In this document: positions 5,923-11,921 of the stretch, piece after piece
Position numbering within the stretch: position 1 is the first letter of the stretch
Layout of the letters: the number at the start of each line of letters is the position of its first letter
Assembly (NCBI GenBank): GCA_030039095.1
Contig: JASHQP010000256.1
Coordinates: forward strand, 1-11,921
Length of the DNA: 11,921 nt
DNA from: Streptosporangiaceae bacterium
Lineage (GTDB): Bacteria; Actinomycetota; Actinomycetes; Streptosporangiales; Streptosporangiaceae
Reading direction: 5' to 3'
The notes under the pieces: generated by a model
The model's database searches: none
What the model was told of the DNA's origin: nothing
Seen by the model: only the letters and a program-made list of their open reading frames with translations
Translations under genes and position numbers: made by a program

Positions 5923-7578
5923 ATGAGTCGCCAGAGCGTGGCAAAGGCCCACCAGAAGATCCAGGAACTCGCCTGGGAGCCGCTCTACCACGAGCCAGTG
6001 TCGCAGTACGGAACCGACTACACGTTCCGGAAGGCGCAGAAGAAGGACCCGCTCAAGCAGGTCCTGCGGTCGTACTTCCCGATGCAGGAGGAGAAGGACC
6101 ACCGCGTCTACGGCGCCTCGGACGGCGCGATCCGCGGCAACATGTTCCGGCAGGTCCAGGAGCGGTGGCTGGAGTGGCAGAAGCTGTTCCTGTCGATCAT
6201 CCCCCTGCCCGAGATCTCCGCGGCGCGCGCCATGCCGCTGCTGTTCCGCACGGTGCCCAACCCGGAACTGCACAACGGCCAGGCGATCCAGATGATCGAC
6301 GAGGTCAGGCACTCGACGATCCAGCAGAACCTCAAGCGCCTGTACATGAACAACTACATCGACCCGGCGGGCTTCAACTCGAGCCTGCGCAACTTCCAGA
6401 ACGACTACTGCGGGACGATCGGCCGGCAGTTCGCCGAGGGGTTCATCACCGGTGACGCGATCACGGCGGCGAGCATCTACCTGACGATCGTGGCCGAGAC
6501 GGCGTTCACCAACACGCTGTTCGTGGCCATGCCGGCCGAGGCGGCGGCCAACGGCGACTACCTGCTGCCGACGGTGTTCCACTCGGTGCAGTCCGACGAG
6601 TCGCGGCACATCAGCAACGGGTACGCCACGCTGCTGATGGCGCTGGCAGACGAGAGCAACCACCAGCTGCTCGAGCGCGACCTGCGGTACGCGTGGTGGA
6701 ACAACCACCGCGTGGTCGACGCGGCGATCGGCACGTTCATCGAGTACGGCACCAAGGACCGCCGCAAGGACCGCGAGTCCTACGCGGAGATGTGGCGGCG
6801 GTGGATCTATGACGACTACTACCGCAGCTACCTGGTGCCGCTGGAGAAGTACGGCCTGGTGATCCCCCACGACCTCATCGAAGAGGCGTGGAACCAGATC
6901 TGGAACAAGGGCTACGTGCACGAGGTAGCCCAGTTCTTCGCCACCGGCTGGCTGGCGAACTACTGGCGGATCGACCCGATGACCGACAAGGACTTCGAGT
7001 GGTTCGAGTACAAGTACCCGGGCTGGTATGACCGGTACGGCAAGTGGTGGGAGAACTACAACCGGCTGTCGAGGCCGAACGGGCACCACCCGATCGTCGC
7101 CGAGGACGTCGACTACAACTACCCGCACCGCTGCTGGACCTGCATGGTGCCGTGCCTGGTCCGCGAGGACATGACCATGGCCGAGGTCGACGGGCAGTGG
7201 CGGACGTACTGCCACAAGGAATGCCAGTGGACCGACGAGGTCGCGTTCCGTCCCACCTACCAGGGCCGGGAGACCCCGAACATGGGCCAGCTCATCGGCC
7301 ACCGCGAGTGGGAGACCCTCTACCACGGCTGGAACTGGGCCGACGTCGTGTCCGACATGGGTTACGTGCGTGACGACGGCAAGACCATGGTCGCGCAGCC
7401 GCACCTGGACCTGGACGACCCGAAGAAGCTGTGGACGCTCGACCACCTGCGCCGGATGCCCGAGGTGCAGAGCCCGAACGTGCTGCTGAACGCGATGACG
7501 GCGGAGGAGCGGGAAGCGTTCCACGCCAACTACATCCGCGGCGGCCCTGCAGGCCGCTTCGCGCCAGCGGAGGACTGA
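5923..7578 (+). CDS. prmA: Propane monooxygenase hydroxylase alpha subunit (soluble diiron monooxygenase)
   Basis: A 551-residue catalytic subunit that hydroxylates a hydrocarbon (propane expected) using O2 and electrons from PrmB. The carboxylate-bridged diiron site is complete: Glu97 (PLPEISA), Glu127 and His130 (DEVRH), Glu192 (AETAFTN), Glu226 and His229 (DESRH). The intervals 30, 3, 62, 34 and 3 equal those of soluble methane monooxygenase (114/144/147/209/243/246). Thr196 matches the conserved active-site Thr213 of that enzyme, and Gln134 replaces its Cys151, as in toluene monooxygenases. A cluster Cys404, Cys407, Cys411, Cys430, Cys434 suggests a structural zinc site as known from phenol hydroxylase. 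Start at ATG 5923 is set by AGGAAGGGG five bases upstream; a GTG at 5905 would precede that site. Gene order alpha-reductase-beta-coupling is that of prmABCD/mimABCD. Propane, acetone or phenol are possible substrates; the sequence cannot choose. Confidence 0.95.
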   Translation: MSRQSVAKAHQKIQELAWEPLYHEPVSQYGTDYTFRKAQKKDPLKQVLRSYFPMQEEKDHRVYGASDGAIRGNMFRQVQERWLEWQKLFLSIIPLPEISAARAMPLLFRTVPNPELHNGQAIQMIDEVRHSTIQQNLKRLYMNNYIDPAGFNSSLRNFQNDYCGTIGRQFAEGFITGDAITAASIYLTIVAETAFTNTLFVAMPAEAAANGDYLLPTVFHSVQSDESRHISNGYATLLMALADESNHQLLERDLRYAWWNNHRVVDAAIGTFIEYGTKDRRKDRESYAEMWRRWIYDDYYRSYLVPLEKYGLVIPHDLIEEAWNQIWNKGYVHEVAQFFATGWLANYWRIDPMTDKDFEWFEYKYPGWYDRYGKWWENYNRLSRPNGHHPIVAEDVDYNYPHRCWTCMVPCLVREDMTMAEVDGQWRTYCHKECQWTDEVAFRPTYQGRETPNMGQLIGHREWETLYHGWNWADVVSDMGYVRDDGKTMVAQPHLDLDDPKKLWTLDHLRRMPEVQSPNVLLNAMTAEEREAFHANYIRGGPAGRFAPAED

Positions 7579-7613
7579 GCCGCCGGGCAGCGATCCGACA
7601 GCCGACAGAGCAA

Positions 7614-7662
7614 GCAGGAACGGGGCCGGGAGCCCAGTGGCCGGCTCGCGGCCCCTTCCTGC
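7614..7662 (+). terminator. Long prmA-prmB intercistronic hairpin (attenuator, processing or stability element)
   Basis: GCAGGAA-C-GGGGCCG (7614-7628) pairs with CGGCCCCTTCCTGC (7649-7662). This makes 14 base pairs with a single bulged C, topped by an inner GAGCC/GGCTC stem (7630-7634, 7643-7647) and an 8-base loop. It starts 35 bases after the prmA stop and ends 67 bases before prmB. No U-run follows. It probably causes partial termination or protects the prmA message from 3' decay, so that alpha subunit exceeds reductase. Confidence 0.75.
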
Positions 7663-7729
7663 ACCAATCCCGCCGTTCCCGCCGCGTGCAGCAGGTGGCG
7701 GGGCATGACGCGAAGCCCGTGAGGGGGCC

Positions 7730-8791
7730 ATGGCCGACAAGCATGTGGTCCGGTTCGAGCCGGTCGGTATCGAGATCGAGGTCGACGAGGACCAGACGAT
7801 CCTGCGTGCCGCGGCCGAGCAGGGGATCATGCTCATGCACGGCTGCAAGGAGGGCCAGTGTTCCTCCTGCAAGTCGTTCGTGCTCGACGGGGATGACCTC
7901 GAGCTGGACCGTTACTCCACGTTCGCGCTGCCCGACTACGAGCGGGAGGAGGGCTTCACGCTGCTGTGCCGGGCGCACGCGTACGAGGACCTGACGATCG
8001 AGTTGCTCAACTACGACGAGGACATGATCAGGTCTGGTCTGCCGATCCAGCAGGCCGTGACCGAGGTCGTTGCCAATGACCCGGTCACGCACGACATGCG
8101 GCACCTGGTGCTGCGCCTGGTGGAGCCCGCCGAGCTGAGGTTCTTCCCCGGCCAGTACGTGGACATCGCGGTCCCCGGCACGGACGCCACCCGGTCGTTC
8201 TCGATGGCGAACACCTCGAGCATCCAGAGCGGGCAGCTCGAGTTCGTCATCAAGGTCTACCCGGACGGGCTGTTCTCGCACTTCCTCGACGCCGAACTGG
8301 CCGTAGGCGACCGGCTCGACGTCACCGGCCCGTTCGGCGTGTTCACGCTGCGCGAGGGCTATGAGTCCGATCTCGTCTTCGTCGGTGGCGGTGCGGGGAT
8401 GGCGCCGATTCTGTCGCTGCTGCGCTCGATGGCGGAAAAGGGCATTGAACGCAACGCGACGTACTACTACGGCGCGCGGAGCCGAAGGGACCTGTGCTTC
8501 GAAGAAGAGCTGCGCGCACTGGAGCAGACCCTGCCCGGCTTCCGGTACGTGCCCGCGCTGTCCGAGCCATCCGGTGACGACGCGTGGGACGGCGAGACCG
8601 GCCTGATCACCGACGTCGTGAAACGCCGTGAGCAGAACCTGAGCGGGGCGCACGCCTACATCTGCGGGCCGCCGCCGATGGTCGAGGCGGCGATGCCGCT
8701 GCTGAGCACCCTGGGGGTGGAGGAAAAACGCATCTACTACGACAAGTTCACCACGACAGGCGACTCGGACGAGGGTGAAGGACGACCATGA
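7730..8791 (+). CDS. prmB: Propane monooxygenase reductase (2Fe-2S, FAD, NAD(P)H)
   Basis: A 353-residue electron-transfer component that passes electrons from NADH through FAD and a 2Fe-2S cluster to the PrmA diiron site. The N-terminal plant-type ferredoxin domain has Cys39, Cys44, Cys47 and Cys80 (HGCKEGQCSSCKSF ... LLCRAHA). The flavin domain shows RSFSMAN at 155-161, the FAD-binding RxYS-type motif. The nucleotide domain has GGGAGMAP near 219-226 and the CGPPPMV motif near the C-terminus. Length and domain order equal those of MmoC/PrmB reductases. ATG 7730 follows GAGGGGG closely. The stop overlaps the prmC start (ATGA at 8788-8791), so the two are translationally coupled. The acidic tail after the last domain (GDSDEGEG) looks unstructured. 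Confidence 0.95.
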   Translation: MADKHVVRFEPVGIEIEVDEDQTILRAAAEQGIMLMHGCKEGQCSSCKSFVLDGDDLELDRYSTFALPDYEREEGFTLLCRAHAYEDLTIELLNYDEDMIRSGLPIQQAVTEVVANDPVTHDMRHLVLRLVEPAELRFFPGQYVDIAVPGTDATRSFSMANTSSIQSGQLEFVIKVYPDGLFSHFLDAELAVGDRLDVTGPFGVFTLREGYESDLVFVGGGAGMAPILSLLRSMAEKGIERNATYYYGARSRRDLCFEEELRALEQTLPGFRYVPALSEPSGDDAWDGETGLITDVVKRREQNLSGAHAYICGPPPMVEAAMPLLSTLGVEEKRIYYDKFTTTGDSDEGEGRP

Positions 8792-9954
8792 GCACTTCAG
8801 AACGCAGCCTACCGAAGCCGGTCTTTACCGACGCCGAAGCCGGGGCCAGACAGTTCCCCGACTCGAACGCACGCCGGTTCAACTACTACACGCCGGCCAA
8901 GCGCAAGCAGAGCCACTACGAGGACGTGACCGTTGAGGTCCAGCCGGACCCGCGGCACTACCTCTCCCAGGGCTGGCTCTACGGGTTCTCCGACGGGCGT
9001 GGCGGCTACCCGCTGGACTGGACGGTGCTCAAGGCGTGGGGCTCGGACCGGCCGGAGCCGGAGCGCTACCCGGGCTCGGGCGGCAAGGGCTATGACTGGC
9101 CCGCTCACGGCTGGCACCTGTTCCGCGACCCGAACGAGGAGTGGGAGCTCACGCTCTACCGCTACAACGCCAACGTCGTGCGCCAGGTCAACCAGAACGT
9201 GGACAACGCACGCGAGAGCAAGGCCTTCGACCAGTGGAACCGGAACTGGGTCCGCTTTGTCGAGCGCAACGTCGGCGCCTGGATGCACGTGGACCACGGG
9301 CTCGGACTGTACCTCTACGCCAACGCCAACCGGCGGGCGCCGACGAACATGCACAACAACGCGATCTCGGTGAACAGCATGCACCGGATCCGCGCCGCTC
9401 AGGACCTGGCGCTGTACAACCTCACGCTGAGCGAGGAGATCGCCGACTTCGACGGCGCCGCGCACGTCGAGACCTGGAACAGCGACCCGGCCTGGCAGGG
9501 CGTGCGCGAGACCGCCGAGCAGCTCACCGCGATCGACGACTGGTGCGAGGCGATCTTCGCTTCGAACGTGGTCTTCGAGCCGCTGGTCGGCGAGCTGTTC
9601 CGCAGCCACCTGGTGCAGCACGCTGCGCCGCGCAACGGCGACTTCGTGACGCCGACGATCGTCGGGGCGGCCGAGTACGACTTCGCCGAGCGGGACCTGC
9701 GCTACACCCGGGCGATGTTCGAGCTGCTCACCGCCGACCGCGAGTTCGCCGACCACAACAAGGCGATCATGCAGCAGTGGCTGTCGACCTGGGTGCCCCG
9801 GGCGCTCGCAGCGGCCCGGGCGCTGCAGCCGCTGTGGTCCCAGCCGGACGCGAAGCCGCCGCGGTTCGAGGACGGACTGGACGCGGCCAAGAGCCGCTTC
9901 GGCGGAATCGTGACCGACTTGTCCCTCGACACGCCGAAGGAGCTGGCCCAGTGA
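8788..9954 (+). CDS. prmC: Propane monooxygenase hydroxylase beta subunit
   Basis: A 388-residue helical subunit of the ferritin-like/RNR-like superfamily that pairs with PrmA in the (alpha beta)2 hydroxylase. As expected for beta subunits it lacks the two ExxH iron motifs. Family-like stretches include RRFNYYTPAKRKQSHYEDVTV near the N-terminus, then WVRFVERNVGAWMHVDHGLGLYLY and AEYDFAERDLRYTRAMFELL later. Start at ATG 8788 lies five bases after GAAGGA (8777-8782) and overlaps the prmB stop by four bases. Its own stop overlaps the GTG of prmD (GTGA at 9951-9954). The two couplings suggest reductase, beta and coupling proteins are made together. Confidence 0.95.
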   Translation: MSTSERSLPKPVFTDAEAGARQFPDSNARRFNYYTPAKRKQSHYEDVTVEVQPDPRHYLSQGWLYGFSDGRGGYPLDWTVLKAWGSDRPEPERYPGSGGKGYDWPAHGWHLFRDPNEEWELTLYRYNANVVRQVNQNVDNARESKAFDQWNRNWVRFVERNVGAWMHVDHGLGLYLYANANRRAPTNMHNNAISVNSMHRIRAAQDLALYNLTLSEEIADFDGAAHVETWNSDPAWQGVRETAEQLTAIDDWCEAIFASNVVFEPLVGELFRSHLVQHAAPRNGDFVTPTIVGAAEYDFAERDLRYTRAMFELLTADREFADHNKAIMQQWLSTWVPRALAAARALQPLWSQPDAKPPRFEDGLDAAKSRFGGIVTDLSLDTPKELAQ

Positions 9955-10325
9955 CCACGTTCAAGACAGCGGAAAGCCCGTTCAAATCCGACAACACGGC
10001 GTCCAACCAGTGCGGCTTCACGCTGATGAACAACCAGGTCGGCGTCGTGGTGGCACAGGTCATGAGCGGCAAGCCGAACGTGACCGTGCGCTACCTGCCG
10101 TCGATGATCCGGGTCGACGCCACCGGGACGATGGTGGTCGATTACGACGAGATCTCCGAGGCCCTCGGCGAGGAGCCCGGCTTCTTCGACGCTGCCGAGT
10201 TCGAGGAGAACATGTCCACCCACTACGGCCGCATGATCCACGAGGACGACCGGACGATCATGTTCGCCAACCCGGAGGACGCGGCGGACTACATCGGATT
10301 CGATCTGACAGCCCGCCAGGCCTAG
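9951..10325 (+). CDS. prmD: Propane monooxygenase coupling (effector) protein
   Basis: A 124-residue MmoB/DmpM-family protein without cofactor that docks on the hydroxylase and tunes substrate access and oxygen activation. Typical features are QCGFTLMNNQVGVVVAQVM near residues 20-40 and MIRVDATGTMVVDYDEIS in the middle of the chain. The C-terminal MFANPEDAADYIGFDL is also typical. The start is GTG 9951, four bases overlapping prmC, with GAAGGAG (9936-9942) eight bases before it. The open frame continues upstream without homology to the family, so no earlier start is needed. The stop TAG is followed after no gap by a perfect 18-bp stem, marking the end of the core prm unit. Confidence 0.93.
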   Translation: MTTFKTAESPFKSDNTASNQCGFTLMNNQVGVVVAQVMSGKPNVTVRYLPSMIRVDATGTMVVDYDEISEALGEEPGFFDAAEFEENMSTHYGRMIHEDDRTIMFANPEDAADYIGFDLTARQA

Positions 10326-10383
10326 ACGACGGCGGTGCCCAGGGGCTGTGCTGTAAGTAGCAGCTCCTGGGCACCGCCGTCGT
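10326..10383 (+). terminator. Very strong hairpin immediately after prmD
   Basis: ACGACGGCGGTGCCCAGG (10326-10343) is perfectly complementary to 10366-10383, an 18-bp GC-rich stem. It is extended inward by a G-U pair and a GCTG/CAGC stem, leaving a 12-base loop. It begins directly after the prmD TAG codon. GGGG rather than a T-run follows. It could terminate, or partially terminate, transcription before the amidohydrolase gene, or block 3'-5' decay of the prm message. Confidence 0.85.
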
Positions 10384-10433
10384 GGGGCTGCACGCCCGAA
10401 CCTGCACATTTGGCCCGTTGAAGAGGAGGAAAT

Positions 10434-11480
10434 GTGTATCAGAAGGACGGCGAGAAGTACTTCATAGTCGACAGCCACATGCATTACTGGAACGCCGCTC
10501 CTGACAACTGGGTCGAGGGTGCGGAGCAGTACGCCAAGGGCTGGATCGAGTGCTTCCACGCCTACCAGGGGCTCGGCCCGCCGGAGACGCACTGGACGAT
10601 CGAGCACTTCCAGAAGTACTCCGAGGACGACCTCATGAAGGACGTCTTCGAGGACGGCCACGTCGACGTGGCGATCTTCCAGCCCACCTATTTGCTCGAG
10701 TGGTACAAGGAGGGCTTCAACACCAGCGAGCGCAACAACACCATGGGGGAGAAGCACCCGGGCAAGTTCATCTACAACACCCGTTTCGACCCCAGGAATG
10801 GCGACGAGGGCCTGAAGGCCCTCCGGGAGAACGTCGCCCGTTACGGGTCCAAGGGCGTCAAGCTCTACACCGCCGAGTGGAACAACGGATCGCGCGGCTA
10901 CAAGCTGAGCGACCCCGCGGCCTACCGCTTCCTCGAGGCCGCCCAGGAGCTCGGCATCAAGAACGTCCACGTGCACAAGGGCCCGACGATCTGGCCGCTG
11001 GACAAGGACGCGTTCGACGTGTCGGACGTCGACCACGCCGCGACCGACTTCCAGGGGCTCAACTTCATCGTCGAGCACGTGGGCCTGCCGCGGATCGAGG
11101 ACTTCTGCTTCATGGCGACGCAGGAGCCGAACGTGTACGCGGGCCTGTCCGTGGTCATCGGCGGGCTCATGTACGCCCGGCCGAAGTTCTTCGCCAAGGT
11201 CATGGGCGAGCTGCTGTTCTGGGTCGGCGAGGACAAGATGACCTTCGGCAGCGACTACGCCATCTGGGAGCCCAAGTGGCAGATCGAGGGCTTCGTCGAC
11301 TGGGAGATGCCTTCGTCTGAGGAGTACTCCGACTACCCGAAGCTCGGCACCGCCGGGAAAAAGAAGATTCTGGGCCTGAACGCGGCGCGACTGTATGACA
11401 TCGACGTACCCGAGGAACTTCGGCTGCCCGCCGAAGCAGGTGCGCCGGCCGCCCAGGACGACGCCGCCCCGGTCGAGTAA
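10434..11480 (+). CDS. Amidohydrolase family 2 (PF04909-type) protein of the propane monooxygenase locus
   Basis: A 348-residue TIM-barrel amidohydrolase, cytoplasmic, of the amidohydrolase-2/decarboxylase-like group. Visible metal-site residues are IVDSHMHYW (His15, His17), VHVHKG (His181), IVEHVG (His215) and GSDYAIW (Asp274), the usual HxH...H...H...D set. These residues suggest an active metal enzyme (hydrolase or decarboxylase); the substrate is unknown. Homologues accompany prmABCD/mimABCD clusters in actinobacteria, so a role in maturation or in metabolism of an oxidised product is likely but not shown. GTG 10434 is used because AGGAGG (10424-10429) precedes it; an out-of-frame ATG overlaps at 10432. 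It lies 108 bases after prmD beyond the strong hairpin, so its expression is probably lower than that of the hydroxylase unless it has its own promoter. The Ala/Pro/Glu-rich tail (about the last 20 residues) looks disordered. Confidence 0.88.
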   Translation: MYQKDGEKYFIVDSHMHYWNAAPDNWVEGAEQYAKGWIECFHAYQGLGPPETHWTIEHFQKYSEDDLMKDVFEDGHVDVAIFQPTYLLEWYKEGFNTSERNNTMGEKHPGKFIYNTRFDPRNGDEGLKALRENVARYGSKGVKLYTAEWNNGSRGYKLSDPAAYRFLEAAQELGIKNVHVHKGPTIWPLDKDAFDVSDVDHAATDFQGLNFIVEHVGLPRIEDFCFMATQEPNVYAGLSVVIGGLMYARPKFFAKVMGELLFWVGEDKMTFGSDYAIWEPKWQIEGFVDWEMPSSEEYSDYPKLGTAGKKKILGLNAARLYDIDVPEELRLPAEAGAPAAQDDAAPVE

Positions 11481-11484
11481 GGGG

Positions 11485-11921
11485 ATGACTGCGACCGTTA
11501 CGACGGACGCCAGCCGCCTGCTGGCCGCGCTGGAAACCGTGCGGGATCCGGAGCTGGACGAGCCGATCACCTCGCTCGGCTTCGTGACCTCAGCCGCCGT
11601 CTCGCCCGGCGGGGACGCCGAGGTCCGGCTGCGGCTGCCGACGTACTTCTGCGCGCCCAACTTCGCGTTCCTCATGGTGGCCGACGCGTACGACGCCGTC
11701 AGCGCGGTGCCCGGCGTGCGGACAACACAGGTCGTGCTCGAGGACCACTTCGCCTCGGACGCGATCAACGGCGGGGTGGCGGCGCAGTCCGGTTTCGTGC
11801 AGTCGTTCGATGGCGAGGCCGTCAGCGAACTGCACGACCTGCGCGCCGACTTCCTGCGCAAGGCGGTCATGGCCGGCACCGACCAGGTGTGCCGGCCGCT
11901 GCTCGCGGCCGGCGCCGAGCC
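11485..11921 (+). CDS. DUF59/MIP18-type iron-sulfur assembly-like protein (3' truncated by window)
   Basis: ATG 11485 lies four bases after the amidohydrolase stop. The frame stays open to the window end, giving about 145 residues. The N-terminal part has the MIP18/DUF59 pattern: LETVRDPELDEPITSLGFV (residues 16-34) and TYFCAPNFAFLM with Cys56 at the position of the conserved Cys of this fold. The remainder (ASDAINGGVAAQSGFVQSF and onward) is an added helical region not typical of short DUF59 proteins. DUF59 proteins assist iron-sulfur or iron-centre assembly, so a role in maturing PrmB or PrmA is a reasonable inference. The only Shine-Dalgarno-like run (AAGGGG) touches the ATG, so translation may depend on coupling to the gene before it. 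A GTG at 11440 in frame is a less likely start. Confidence 0.85.
   Translation, partial: MTATVTTDASRLLAALETVRDPELDEPITSLGFVTSAAVSPGGDAEVRLRLPTYFCAPNFAFLMVADAYDAVSAVPGVRTTQVVLEDHFASDAINGGVAAQSGFVQSFDGEAVSELHDLRADFLRKAVMAGTDQVCRPLLAAGAE

Noticed and set aside
5371..7872. 833-residue open frame on the minus strand opposite prmA
   Set aside because: High GC at third codon positions keeps antisense frames open. The translation is low-complexity Val/Arg/Leu-rich with no recognisable domain, while the plus strand encodes a clear PrmA.
7292..8653. 453-residue minus-strand open frame opposite prmB
   Set aside because: Same compositional shadow. prmB has intact ferredoxin, FAD and NAD motifs on the other strand.
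9702..11879. 725-residue minus-strand open frame opposite prmC end, prmD and the amidohydrolase
   Set aside because: It covers four plus-strand genes with family motifs and has no domain of its own. It is an antisense shadow.

Overview
This is high-GC DNA with actinobacterial gene style: GC-rich third codon positions, GTG starts, ATGA/GTGA stop-start overlaps, and a sigma54-type enhancer-binding protein relative that has lost its sigma54-contact features. Gene content (a GH3 glycosidase, a fragment of an actinobacterial aminoglycoside phosphotransferase, a soluble diiron monooxygenase operon) fits a soil filamentous or mycolic-type actinomycete. The sequence alone does not fix the genus.

Left flank (1-3491), unrelated accessory genes: the 3' part of a GH3 beta-glucosidase-like gene cut by the window edge; a small coiled-coil protein; on the minus strand a short ORF joining a hydrophobic N-terminus to the last ~50 residues of an APH(3')-type kinase; an AT-rich promoter-like gap; and an aldo/keto reductase with Arg in place of the usual catalytic His. 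A 358-base non-coding gap follows. It ends in a 20-bp tandem repeat abutting the 3' end of the regulator gene.

Core (3492-11921), a group-5-like propane/alkane monooxygenase locus. A MimR/AcoR-like activator (GAF, degenerate AAA+, Fis-type HTH) is read leftward. Reading rightward are an 82-residue protein of unknown function, prmA (diiron hydroxylase alpha), prmB (2Fe-2S/FAD/NAD reductase), prmC (hydroxylase beta), prmD (coupling protein), an amidohydrolase-2 family protein and a DUF59/MIP18-type protein cut by the right edge. The six diiron ligands of PrmA have exactly the spacing of soluble methane monooxygenase. prmB-prmC-prmD are translationally coupled by 4-base overlaps.

Regulatory layer: two nearly identical palindromes (TGTCTCA-A/T-GTTGAGA, 14 of 16 bases shared) lie at 5405-5420, in the divergent gap before the small gene, and at 5747-5762, upstream of prmA. 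They are the best candidate operators for the divergent regulator. Two long hairpins divide the operon: one between prmA and prmB (7614-7662), and an 18-bp perfect stem starting one base after the prmD stop (10326-10383). Both probably set unequal amounts of hydroxylase alpha, the other Prm subunits and the downstream accessory proteins.

The system is a known type, a soluble diiron propane monooxygenase. The less described parts are the 82-residue protein embedded between two operator copies, the hairpin partitioning, the repeat at the regulator terminus and the APH chimera.
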